Assembly: GCA_002490835.1 (NCBI GenBank)
Contig: DKUU01000026.1
Coordinates: 5,347 to 69,346, forward strand
Reading direction: 5' to 3'
Length of the DNA stretch: 64,000 nt
From: Lachnospiraceae bacterium UBA7196
Lineage (GTDB): Bacteria > Bacillota > Clostridia > Lachnospirales > Lachnospiraceae
A program made the translations under genes and the position numbers. Positions 1 to 7,861 of this stretch are shown one piece after another (position 1 is the first letter of the stretch; the number at the start of each line of letters is the position of its first letter). The notes under the pieces are model-generated. The model did not search any database and had not been told where the DNA came from. It worked only from the letters and a program-made list of their open reading frames with translations.

Positions 1-1
1 G

Positions 2-103
2 AATCCGGCGGGGATCATTGCGCCAGCAATTGTGGCGACATTTATCAGCACGCTGACGGCGGTGGTGTATTGTAAGGTGAGAGATAGGAGGCGGAGAGCA
101 TGA
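2..103 (+). CDS. spmA: Spore maturation protein A, C-terminal end only
   Basis: Open from the window edge to a TGA at 101-103, giving the last 33 residues of a membrane protein. The piece NPAGIIAPAIVATFIST followed by a basic tail lines up with the end of Bacillus SpmA (PTDIVGPSILATLIS, then a basic tail). SpmA is an integral membrane protein of the nucleoside-recognition (Gate) family needed for dehydration of the spore core, and is normally co-transcribed with spmB. Here the next gene is not spmB; that gene lies at 60636. The N-terminal part is outside the window. Confidence 0.85.
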   Translation, partial: NPAGIIAPAIVATFISTLTAVVYCKVRDRRRRA

Positions 104-132
104 TGACTCTCTGTCACATTTATTTGCTTTAA
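86..132 (+). promoter_or_regulatory. Orphan ribosome-binding site and start, probably once of spmB
   Basis: AGGAGG at 86-91 lies 8 nt before an ATG at 100-102 that overlaps the spmA stop (ATGA). This is the usual translational-coupling layout for the next gene, spmB. The frame runs only ten codons (to TAA at 130-132) and shows no similarity to SpmB. It is best read as the abandoned start left after the operon was split. Confidence 0.5.
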
Positions 133-208
133 TATAATTTTTTATTGGATATATGCGAGAAAATTTTCTGAAAAATAGGGAATAGAGAATACATGAAATA
201 ATAATATT

Positions 209-313
209 ATGGTTTCACTTCTTGCGCGTAATTGTGTTGATTATGAAAATGAAATGAAGTATCAGCCATTTTATCAAAGCATTGAGAAGGATGGTATGAA
301 AATCTATGGATAA
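209..313 (+). pseudogene. Remnant of a minimal nucleotidyltransferase (MNT)-like protein
   Basis: A 34-codon frame with an upstream in-frame stop. Its end (FYQSIEKDGMKIYG) resembles the C-terminus of small MNT-domain nucleotidyltransferases, which often finish with a xIEKDGIxIYG-type strand. The catalytic GSxxxG...DxD part is absent. The stop overlaps the ATG of the next remnant, the arrangement of MNT/HEPN toxin-antitoxin pairs. The assignment rests on a short match and is tentative. Confidence 0.35.
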
Positions 314-425
314 AGCAAGGGCTGATTTAGCGGTATATCGTTTGGAAACAGCAAATGCGCAGTATTTTTATGATAAGGTAAAAGAATACATTATAGAGAA
401 AATTGAAAATTGCGATAACAAATAG
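306..425 (+). pseudogene. Remnant of a HEPN-like partner protein
   Basis: A 39-codon frame starting MDKARADLAVYRLETA, like the first helix of HEPN proteins encoded after MNT nucleotidyltransferases. It stops long before the Rx4-6H motif would occur. It overlaps the preceding remnant by 8 nt. Together they look like a decayed MNT/HEPN module at the border of the inserted region. Family assignment is inferred from layout and a few residues. Confidence 0.3.
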
Positions 426-502
426 TTTGTACAATAGGAACTGAAAAGGTTCAATCTGCATTGTCAATATGGTAGTTGTTAAGAACGGGAGGAAGGCAAA
501 AG

Positions 503-766
503 ATGAAGATTATAAGTATGCTGTTAGGCGATGAAGAGATTGCCAGAGTAGAGGACGGTGTCTTCAAGAACGTTGTAGAACCTGCGAGTAAGTGGGAAGG
601 TGCGCCAAACAATCTATTTAAAACATGGTATGAGGACTGCTTTTACGGGAAAAAGGCTGACACATTCGATGAACGGTTCGAACGGACGAAAGAGCAGGAT
701 TACTTTTGTTACAGCAAGCCGCACATCAAATTGGCGGCACGGACCATAGATGCCCGGATATTATGA
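503..766 (+). CDS. Small uncharacterised protein
   Basis: An 87-residue protein. ATG 503 was chosen because a purine-rich GGGAGGAAGG stretch lies just upstream; an earlier in-frame start at 476 has none. The protein is soluble, with no signal peptide or membrane segment. It starts MKIISMLLGDEEIARVEDGVF and has an aromatic, charged second half. I do not recognise the family. It is followed directly by a strong terminator, so it may be a single-gene unit or the truncated end of a larger one. Confidence 0.5.
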   Translation: MKIISMLLGDEEIARVEDGVFKNVVEPASKWEGAPNNLFKTWYEDCFYGKKADTFDERFERTKEQDYFCYSKPHIKLAARTIDARIL

Positions 767-779
767 GTCTACCGAACAT

Positions 780-819
780 AAAAGCGAGGGGGTGGAAAAA
801 ACCGCCCTCTCGCTTTTTA
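780..819 (+). terminator. Rho-independent terminator (copy 1 of a repeated terminator)
   Basis: An AAAGCGAGGGGGTGG arm, an A-rich loop, and a CCGCCCTCTCGC arm run into TTTTTAT. A near-identical terminator stands at 6249-6289, which suggests a local segmental duplication. Confidence 0.85.
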
Positions 820-870
820 TAATTGGGATTACAAAAAGGAAACTCGAAACATGAAAGAAAGGGTGAGAAC

Positions 871-1689
871 ATGTCAAACAGAATGTATGAACCAATCAGA
901 AAGAAAATAGAGGAGTGGATTGATTATGATGTCCATAAGCCTGATCTCCCATATCGTGGAAATGAAACACTGCATAATGAATACCGCAGATGGCATGACA
1001 GGGACTGTGTTTTGACGGGCGGAAATTTAAATGCGGATACGATGTTTAGCCTTTGGAGGCCTCTTGCAAATACAATTATCAGGCTGAACGACAAAGATGT
1101 GATTCAAGACGGAAAGTATAAGTTTATACGGGAACTGATAAAGCATGATACGATGGAGAGACTTCTGCCGGCCGAACAGCCGATTGTTCAAAAACTGAGC
1201 ATATTGTTTGAACTGGGGATGGGAAGGGAAAATGTGTTTTTACTTCCCGCGAAAAAATTGAATTTAATCAGGGGAAGATGGCCTTATGAGGATTATATGC
1301 CGGTATTTTTATTAGAATCCTTCAAAGACGGAGCATTTGCGCAATATTGGCAGAGTGAAGAAGATTATATACAATGGATTATGAGGGAACATATGGAAGT
1401 GTTTTTTGACGGGGATATAGCGCCGAAGAATATCAGGGATTTGAGCGGTGCCGGAGATCTTCGAAAATCACTTGCGCCGAACGGCATTGAAGGCATGGAA
1501 CATATGATTGACAATTATATTGAAATTTTGAAGGAACGCAGGAAATGTTTTTCCGATGAGGAACTGGAAGACGCGGCGAAAGCGGATGAAATGATGCGTG
1601 AGGACAGCAGGATACGCACATTCGGGGATCGCATTGCGAACAGGGAGCCGGATGCCATTATGCAGGTAAAAGATTTGATGGATGTCTGA
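871..1689 (+). CDS. Uncharacterised protein of the island
   Basis: 272 residues from ATG 871, preceded by AAAGGGTGAG; an earlier in-frame start at 823 lacks a ribosome-binding site. Soluble, no signal or membrane segment. Visible features include TGGNLNADTMFSLWRPL near residues 51-67 and HMEVFFDGDIAPKNIRDLSG near 175-195. I recall similar proteins of unknown function in Firmicutes accessory clusters but cannot name a domain. It lies 18 nt before the GNAT gene, so the two are probably co-transcribed with the kinase and phosphoesterase that follow. Confidence 0.7.
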   Translation: MSNRMYEPIRKKIEEWIDYDVHKPDLPYRGNETLHNEYRRWHDRDCVLTGGNLNADTMFSLWRPLANTIIRLNDKDVIQDGKYKFIRELIKHDTMERLLPAEQPIVQKLSILFELGMGRENVFLLPAKKLNLIRGRWPYEDYMPVFLLESFKDGAFAQYWQSEEDYIQWIMREHMEVFFDGDIAPKNIRDLSGAGDLRKSLAPNGIEGMEHMIDNYIEILKERRKCFSDEELEDAAKADEMMREDSRIRTFGDRIANREPDAIMQVKDLMDV

Positions 1690-1707
1690 TATGCAGGAGG
1701 AGAGGAT

Positions 1708-2454
1708 ATGGATAGACAGTTTACAACAGAACGCTTATTGCTGCTTCCCGGTAATAATGAAAGAGATAATGACTCCTTTATTGAAATGCTGCGGCAGGAC
1801 GGAGATTTCGAAATTTTTACCGGCGCTGAGCCGACGGAAAAAAATATCCGAATGTTTCATAATTATTTGGAATGTAAGGGAAGCTGTTTTTATACGGTAT
1901 TTGAGAAGGAAAATCCGCAAAAACTGCTTGGATATGTCGGCATCGGCTATCAGAAGCAAAGGTTTGAGGCGGAGTTTTATATCTCTAAACAGTACAGGAA
2001 CAAGGGATATTGCTCAGAGGCTTTAAAGAGACTTTGCGGGGAGGCGTTTTCGGAGAACTTGGAATGGATAGGCAGAGACGGGGAAAAGTCAAAATTAATT
2101 GTGGATGAGATTTATGCCACCGTTCTCGTTGAAAATGATTTGGCGGGAAGCGTGTTGGAAAAGTGCGGATTTATTAGAAATCCTGTGGTAATATTGGCCG
2201 TTGAGGTTTATTTGGATGCTGATGATATTACATCTGCGAATGGTGTTAAGGAATATGTTTTGAAAGGGAATCAAAAAGAAATGAAAAAGGAAGGCGGGGT
2301 TTGGTGCTACCATTTCTTTTCATGCCCAATTCGGGTGCCTGATGAAAGCAAACAATATGCTTTTGGCAGATATCATAGAAAAGGTGCGGCAGGGGGAAGA
2401 TGTAGTGGTAGAACAGACTTTTTACAAAGCAAAGAGGCGCATCGCATTTATTGA
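1708..2454 (+). CDS. GNAT family N-acetyltransferase (RimJ-like) with aberrant C-terminal tail
   Basis: 248 residues. Residues 1-195 form a typical RimJ/RimL-type GNAT: TTERLLLLPG start, IGYQKQRFEAEFYISKQYRNKGYCSEAL (acetyl-CoA binding loop) and LVENDLAGSVLEKCGF. It probably acetylates an amino group of a small molecule or protein. The last 50 or so residues (after KGNQKE) are low-quality sequence, overlapping in another frame the start of the kinase fragment at 2342. The tail therefore looks like read-through created by a deletion that removed the natural stop and the kinase N-terminus. Confidence 0.7.
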   Translation: MDRQFTTERLLLLPGNNERDNDSFIEMLRQDGDFEIFTGAEPTEKNIRMFHNYLECKGSCFYTVFEKENPQKLLGYVGIGYQKQRFEAEFYISKQYRNKGYCSEALKRLCGEAFSENLEWIGRDGEKSKLIVDEIYATVLVENDLAGSVLEKCGFIRNPVVILAVEVYLDADDITSANGVKEYVLKGNQKEMKKEGGVWCYHFFSCPIRVPDESKQYAFGRYHRKGAAGGRCSGRTDFLQSKEAHRIY

Positions 2455-3091
2455 TGAGATTAGAAAGGCGGCAGATGTTATGATAGAAGTATATGTAATA
2501 TGTCCGGGCGATGAGCTGTGGAAAGAAAATCTTAAAAAGAGAGGAATTGACCGTCCCCTGCAAAGATATAAGGAGCAAGCCAAACAGGAAATAGAATTTC
2601 CGAATCCCGCCGAAGGAATGGACAGGATCTATAAAGTGACGGACGGTGAAATTCGGCTGCAGATGGATTCTCCGCGGCCGGAAATACTCGACAAAGCGAG
2701 ACTGGAGCTGGCCGAAGAAGCAGAACGCATACGCCGCGAGGACGAGAAAGTACGCGAAAGAAAAGAACTGTTAGAAAGCATGAAGACGAGGCCGTTCTGG
2801 CATTATTGCGAAGTGTGCGGCAAGAAGGAATATATCACGGCGCAGCAAGCTTTCGACAGTGGATGGGATTATCCACCGCAGATGGGGGATTTCGGACTGC
2901 TTAGTCCGAGGACTTGTGGGAACTGTCTGTTAAAAGATACGTTGTATTGGAGAGTGACCACTTGTGAAAAAGTACCGCTTCCCATCGTTGTGGAAGATAT
3001 GCTGACGCCGCAGGAACTTGTGATATGGAGACGCATCAAGGGTGAGCCGCAAAGCCTTCTTTGCATGGAAGAGGACGGGGAGAATGATTGA
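2342..3091 (+). pseudogene. P-loop kinase with C-terminal zinc ribbon, lacking its Walker A region
   Basis: 249 codons from ATG 2342. The first half resembles the central and lid part of polynucleotide-kinase-type P-loop enzymes (DVVVEQTFYKAKRRIAFIDEIRK, then CPGDELWKENLKKRGIDRP). No GxxGxGK[ST] motif is present in this frame or in the 60 nt upstream before a stop. A charged helix follows (about 115-145), then a CEVC...CGNC zinc-ribbon-like segment (about 157-205) containing WDYPPQMG and LSPRTCGNC. The 5' end is missing and the frame overlaps the GNAT tail by 113 nt, so it is probably a broken kinase. It is encoded just before a phosphoesterase. Confidence 0.6.
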
Positions 3092-3093
3092 TA

Positions 3094-3768
3094 ATGCATT
3101 ATGCGATCGGAGATATCCACAATGATGATAGAAGACTTTCCCGAATGCTTGAAAAGATAGGTTTTTCAGGAGAGGATCATTTGTTTCTTCTGGGAGACCT
3201 GTTTGACAGGACCTCATATGAGCCGGATCCTGCCGGTATTTACTTTCGTGTGCTAAAACTGGGAAACAGATGCACGGTAGTGAGAGGGAATCATGACACG
3301 TGGCTGGCGGAATACATAACCCGTTATTTTAATACGCCGGAAAAGAAACGAAACCGATTGGCACCGTATCCTTATAATTCATTCGCTATTCTTTCAGAAC
3401 GTTTTACAGAGGTTGATATGCTTGCTCTGGCAAAGAAGATTATGGAGTGGTCTTTACAGGTGTGCATCGAAATAAACGGTGTAAAATATTTGCTGGCACA
3501 TGCATGTACCGCCATGCCGGACAGAAAAATGCAGGACGATTATTATCTGATGGGCAGCTTTTTCATGGGGAATGAGTCTTACGAAACGTTTTTGTGCCAT
3601 GGCAGAGAAGGGTATATTTCCGTCTGCGGACATACTAATATTATGGGGGATGGAAGAATCTGGAAAAACAAGTTAAGGAATGTCTACATGTGTGACTGCG
3701 GATGCGGTTTTCAGGATGGCAGACTGGGCTGTCTGTGTCTGGAAACGAGAGAAGAAATATACGTGTAA
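3094..3768 (+). CDS. Calcineurin-like metallophosphoesterase (PPP-type)
   Basis: 224 residues from ATG 3094, 11 nt after GGGGAG. It has the full metallophosphatase signature: GDIHND (about 6-11), GDLFDR (about 34-39), GNHDTW (about 66-71), LLAHAC (about 129-134) and CGHTNI (about 175-180). These residues bind two metal ions and hydrolyse phosphomonoesters or diesters of proteins, nucleotides or RNA ends. It follows the kinase fragment directly, recalling kinase/phosphatase pairs in end-healing enzymes. The substrate cannot be told from sequence. A second, divergent phosphoesterase is at 8929. Confidence 0.85.
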   Translation: MHYAIGDIHNDDRRLSRMLEKIGFSGEDHLFLLGDLFDRTSYEPDPAGIYFRVLKLGNRCTVVRGNHDTWLAEYITRYFNTPEKKRNRLAPYPYNSFAILSERFTEVDMLALAKKIMEWSLQVCIEINGVKYLLAHACTAMPDRKMQDDYYLMGSFFMGNESYETFLCHGREGYISVCGHTNIMGDGRIWKNKLRNVYMCDCGCGFQDGRLGCLCLETREEIYV

Positions 3769-3774
3769 CGAAAT

Positions 3775-3803
3775 TTGCAGACTGTGCTATCGAAGCGTAT
3801 ACA
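3775..3803 (+). promoter_or_regulatory. Putative sigma-A promoter for the WYL gene
   Basis: TTGCAG (3775-3780), 17 nt, TATACA (3798-3803), in the 150-nt gap between the phosphoesterase and the WYL regulator. The rest of that gap shows no convincing gene. Confidence 0.5.
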
Positions 3804-3918
3804 GAGAAGAAAGAAATCTGCTATACTACTGTCAGAAAGAGGCAAAAGATTCGGAAGGTCAATCCGAAAGAACTGCATTGCAGAGAACAGCACGAAATGA
3901 GTGAAGAAGGATAAGGAT

Positions 3919-5161
3919 ATGGGAAAAAGAATATTAAGTAAGGCGGTAAGATTTGAAAGAATGTTTAGGGTATTGGATTATCTGAAACGCAATACGGACA
4001 GGGAGCATCCCACAACCCAGGCAGAAATGAGAAAATCGCCCGAAGTGGCAGAGTTCATAGGCGACAAGGAAACGTTTAACAGGCTGATCAAAGATATGGC
4101 CCGCACGATGAACAGTGATGAATTTGGGTACAAACAGGAAAAAGATTGGAAAATCTATTTCCATCATTTTAAAAAGTATTATGGAAATGATGCGGAGGAT
4201 CAGGATGAGGAAGCAGATTTCGGCAGCGATCAGGAATACGAAGATTATGCCGATCAGACAATGCATATTGACGGCTTATATTACAACAGAACGTTTTCCT
4301 ATCATGAAATCAACAGCATAATAGAAGGGATTCTGTCTACGAAGACATTGCATACGAAAGCAGCCGCTGGTCTTATCAAAAAAGTAGAAGAAAACCTGAC
4401 GACAAAATTTTATAAAAAGGGTGCTAGGCAGATTTGTAAAGTCATGGAGCCGGAGCTTGCCGACAGGGAGCAGTTGAGTGCTAATTTATTGATGATTCAG
4501 AAAGCGATAGATTATAATGTACAGATTTCTTTCAGATTTAACGGATATACCTATCAGAAAAAATTGGAGCCGATCAGGGACAGAAAAGATACGGTAAGCC
4601 CATATTATATTGTGGCGAGCGGAGGACGGTATTATTTATTGGCCTGTAAAGAAATTATGATAAAAGGCAAAACGGTAAAAAATATGTCTATTTGGCGAAT
4701 CGACTTGATGACGGAGATTGAAATTCCGGGAGAGGACGAGGCGTCGGGGATCAAGGGAAAACCGCGAATAGCAAAGAAGGATGTCGAGAATCTGCCGCTG
4801 GAATGGTCAGACGATTTTCAACTGAAACATTTGAATATGGCGTATGATAAGCCGATTTGGATCACATTGAAAATAAAAAGCCCTAAGCAGGAAGACGATC
4901 CTTCCAGACGAGTGAAAGTGGATTATACTTTCCTGCATGATTGGTTCGGGGATCAGTTCAGGTATGTGCAAACCGAGAAGACGTCCCCCCTATGATGACA
5001 TTGTAAAAGTGGAGTGCTCTCCGTTTGCAATGACGCATTGGGCGCTTCAGTACTGCGACAGGGTAGAGGTGATGGAACCGGAAAGCGTAAGAAATGATGT
5101 GATAACAAAAATACGGAATCTTAACGTAAAGTATAGGGTGGGAGACGAAGAAAGCGTGTGA
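3919..5161 (+). pseudogene. WYL-domain transcriptional regulator, frameshifted in a C6 run
   Basis: From ATG 3919 (AAGGAT upstream; an alternative GTG is at 3901). The N-terminal part resembles a winged helix (RFERMFRVLDYLKRNTDREHPTT). An acidic linker follows, then a WYL-type sensor domain (AIDYNVQISFRFNG, LEPIRDRKDTVSPYYIVASGGRYYLLA) and a WCX-type end. The frame closes early at 4995 after TEKTSPL, while the expected ending (PPYDDIVKVECSPFAMTHWA and on) continues in the +1 frame to 5161. The junction is a run of six C at 4985-4990; five would restore the frame as TSPYDD. WYL regulators bind nucleotides or nucleic acid and often control defence or DNA-damage loci. This one is either off-phase, decayed or mis-sequenced. 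Confidence 0.75.
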
Positions 5162-5207
5162 AGACTGCAAATTACGGTAGAAAAGTAATAAAGGAGATAT
5201 GATAAAA

Positions 5208-6200
5208 ATGGATTTAGAAGGATATTTATCTTTACCGTATGAGTCATCTTTAGCCTATGATTTTTCGGCGGAAAATGCAACAGAAGAATATTGCAATGCC
5301 TCAAGTATAGAAAAGTATATCATTTATAAGACTTATACTTCAAAGAATGACTGGAGTAATATAATTTTCCATGGCAAAAGTTTTAGAGAAGAAGTAAGGA
5401 AACAATATTCAAGAAGGCATGGAAGAAAAATAATAAAATGGATTCAAGATCCGGACAGTGATTTTAGGAATAATCGTCAAAGCTTATTAAAAGAAATATA
5501 TAATGGAATTTGGCCGGAACTGGGGAGCATATGTACATATTCGGATACTATGACTTCGGCTCAGTATATCATGTCCGGATATTTTGAAAAGGAAATAGAG
5601 ACCGGACAAGAAAAAAGCAGAAGGCGGCAGAGGTGTTCCGCGAGATATATGATAACTGCATTAGTGGCAGAACCTGGAGGAAAAGGATTAAAAGAGAAGA
5701 TTGAAATGTCAGCGGCACGGCTGGATGAGAAAAAGGAACATTTGGAAGAGTTTTTGTCTGCGTGGCATATGTTAGGCAATTATTGTCCGGTTCCGAATGG
5801 ATTTAATGGACCAAGAAGCAATTTTGGTAAACATGATTTTTGGGATTTAACACTGATGATGATTCGTAAATGGTATTTTGCAGAGGATAAGATATTAAAG
5901 GAATCTATACTTAAGGATTTGCTTCATGCCCAAGGGGATGTCAGGGCATGTGCTGACTGGCTTAATAAATGTGGTGGTACGCAAGGTTCTGGAGAAGTTA
6001 GATGGAAAAAATTTGTTCAAACGTTATGCTTTGAAGATTGGGTAAATCAAGATTATGAAGTGATTCCGCTTTGGGAAGGGCATGAACGGGATCATGCATT
6101 GCTGCCAAATAACTGGGGAGGTTTTTTCCAAGAGTGTCATAGAAGAATTTTGGAAAGAACAAAGAGGCTTAGAGAAAAATTGCTGAAGATGCTTAAATGA
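5208..6200 (+). CDS. Uncharacterised protein of the island
   Basis: 330 residues from ATG 5208, downstream of AAGGAG (5191-5196); ATG 5199 is too close to it. Soluble. It contains a basic central stretch (EKSRRRQRCSARYMITALVAE) and a conserved-looking segment LGNYCPVPNGFNGPRSN followed by HDFWDLTLMMIRKWYFA. It ends in a basic helix. I do not recognise the domain. A strong terminator at 6249 closes the unit. It follows the WYL regulator by about 45 nt, so it may be its co-transcribed effector. Confidence 0.7.
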   Translation: MDLEGYLSLPYESSLAYDFSAENATEEYCNASSIEKYIIYKTYTSKNDWSNIIFHGKSFREEVRKQYSRRHGRKIIKWIQDPDSDFRNNRQSLLKEIYNGIWPELGSICTYSDTMTSAQYIMSGYFEKEIETGQEKSRRRQRCSARYMITALVAEPGGKGLKEKIEMSAARLDEKKEHLEEFLSAWHMLGNYCPVPNGFNGPRSNFGKHDFWDLTLMMIRKWYFAEDKILKESILKDLLHAQGDVRACADWLNKCGGTQGSGEVRWKKFVQTLCFEDWVNQDYEVIPLWEGHERDHALLPNNWGGFFQECHRRILERTKRLREKLLKMLK

Positions 6201-6248
6201 GTTTACAAAGAGAAGTCAAATGAAGGTATTTGTGCAAGAAGAGGGATA

Positions 6249-6289
6249 AAAACGAGAGGGTGGAAAAAACCGCCCTCTTGCTTTTTATA
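6249..6289 (+). terminator. Rho-independent terminator (copy 2 of a repeated terminator)
   Basis: An AACGAGAGGGTGG arm, A6 loop, CCGCCCTCTTGC arm and TTTTTAT. It is nearly the same sequence as the terminator at 780-819. Confidence 0.85.
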
Positions 6290-6346
6290 ATAGGCAAAGA
6301 AGAAACTTGTTAAGATTAAAATCACAACATGAACGGAGGTACAGTT

Positions 6347-6925
6347 ATGAAAAAGAAAGAAGTCAGAACCGCAATCAAAGCCATATATCAGGAATTGTGG
6401 GATTTATTATCCCTAGAGGTGGAAACTGAGCATTTTTATAAACTTCCGAAAGGAGAGGAGCCTGTAGAAAATTCTGAAGAGGATGAGGGCTGGAAATTTG
6501 CGTATAAGAAGATCAGTGAAATAAAAGGTCATGTAAGAAAATGGTTTTTAGGAGAAGAGAAAATCCAAACAAGTATGAATCAGATTGTGGATGAGGTAAA
6601 AGACTTTATCAAAAGCTGTGAAGTGCCGGGGGTGGTGACCCGATGGAAACGCCTGAATCCCAGACTGGTTTATTTCGACTGTGCGTTTGAAGTGATGGAA
6701 ACATGTCCGGAAGCCTATTTGGAAATGCGCGGGGGCTTAACGGATACTCGTCTGTCATGTTATCCTGACGCGGAGCTTGTTGAAAAGAGGAATGCGTATT
6801 TTGCCAATGCAAAAGCGAAGTGTGAGCGCGATGCGACAGCGTATTCGGAAGATCAGGTTTTTCAGGATGAGATACTTCATACACTGACGTTATTGTTTGA
6901 GGATGTATTTCGTGAATATTTATAA
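6347..6925 (+). CDS. Uncharacterised helical protein
   Basis: 192 residues from ATG 6347, 6 nt after a perfect GGAGGT. Predicted mostly helical and acidic, no signal or membrane segment. Segments such as EIKGHVRKWFLGEEKIQTS and VVTRWKRLNPRLVYFDCAFEVMETCPEAY give no family I can name. It starts a new unit after the terminator at 6249 and is 60 nt before the macrodomain gene, so the two are probably co-expressed. Confidence 0.65.
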   Translation: MKKKEVRTAIKAIYQELWDLLSLEVETEHFYKLPKGEEPVENSEEDEGWKFAYKKISEIKGHVRKWFLGEEKIQTSMNQIVDEVKDFIKSCEVPGVVTRWKRLNPRLVYFDCAFEVMETCPEAYLEMRGGLTDTRLSCYPDAELVEKRNAYFANAKAKCERDATAYSEDQVFQDEILHTLTLLFEDVFREYL

Positions 6926-6985
6926 ATCGTGGCAAAAAGGCGCAGAGCGTAAAAGAAGATTTGTGAAATCGAGAGGTAAATAGAT

Positions 6986-7831
6986 ATGCGTGAGAAACGG
7001 GTGGAGATTTTTGAGGAAACGAAACGCTTATATTGTACAAATAAGAGATTGATTGATTCGATAGAGCTTTCCAGAAAAGAGCAAAAGGTTATCGGGGAGG
7101 ATGTGCAAATTTCCGTCCCTGCTGACAGGTATCAGGTGCCTGCCAATATTGTGGTATCACAAAAAAGAAGCCTTGCGGCAGCAAAGCAGTATCTGGATCA
7201 GAGCGTCTGCGTACTTAACTTTGCGTCTGCGACGAATGCCGGGGGCGGCGTCACAAAAGAATCGAATGCGCAGGAAGAAGCAATTTGCCGATGCAGTACG
7301 TTATATCCGTGTATTTCTGACAGCAGTGTAGTAAGTCAATTTCACAATAAGCATCGCCAAAATTTAAAGTCCGGTCAGATGAATGCTTTATATAATGGCG
7401 ACTGCATTTATACACCGAGAGTTACCGTATTCAGGACCGATACCGACATACCGGCGATATTGCCGGAGAAGAGTTGGTATGAAGTGGACGTAATATCCTG
7501 CGCGGCGCCGAACCTGCGCAGCAAGCCGGGCAATGCCATGAATCCGCATTCCGGCAGCAAAGCGGTCAGTATAAAGCGAGACGACTTGATAGAGCTGCAT
7601 AAGAAGAGAATGAGCAGGGTCCTTGACATTGTAAAACGGCATGGCACGGAAGTTGTGATTTTAGGAGCCTTTGGCTGCGGGGCCTTTCAAAATCCGCCGG
7701 ATATCGTGGCGAGAGCTATGAAGGAAACGGTGAAAAACTATTTGTACAGTTTTCGAACCATCGAGTTTGCTGTGTACTGTCCGCCGCAAGATACCGAAAA
7801 TTATGATGTCTTTAGAAGGATATTATCTTGA
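6986..7831 (+). CDS. TIGR02452-type protein, microbial poly(ADP-ribose) glycohydrolase domain
   Basis: 281 residues. It carries the PARG catalytic signature GGGVTKESNAQEE (GGG-x7-QEE, about residues 87-99) in which the second Glu is the catalytic acid, preceded by VLNFASATNAG. NALYNGDCIYTPRVTVFR and VVILGAFGCGAFQNPP (macrodomain phosphate-binding loop) complete the fold. Such proteins remove ADP-ribose from proteins or nucleic acids. Length is normal for bacterial PARGs. In this island it stands beside phosphoesterases and an uncharacterised YGWDCDSI-like protein, which suggests processing of ADP-ribosylated or damaged nucleic acid or nucleotide substrates; that role is inference. Confidence 0.85.
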   Translation: MREKRVEIFEETKRLYCTNKRLIDSIELSRKEQKVIGEDVQISVPADRYQVPANIVVSQKRSLAAAKQYLDQSVCVLNFASATNAGGGVTKESNAQEEAICRCSTLYPCISDSSVVSQFHNKHRQNLKSGQMNALYNGDCIYTPRVTVFRTDTDIPAILPEKSWYEVDVISCAAPNLRSKPGNAMNPHSGSKAVSIKRDDLIELHKKRMSRVLDIVKRHGTEVVILGAFGCGAFQNPPDIVARAMKETVKNYLYSFRTIEFAVYCPPQDTENYDVFRRILS

Positions 7832-7861
7832 TCAATGGATAACAGCGGGGAGAGGATATCA

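Noticed and set aside
3680..3914. Short frames between the phosphoesterase and WYL genes
   Set aside because: No ribosome-binding site, no family similarity, overlap with real gene ends and a likely promoter.
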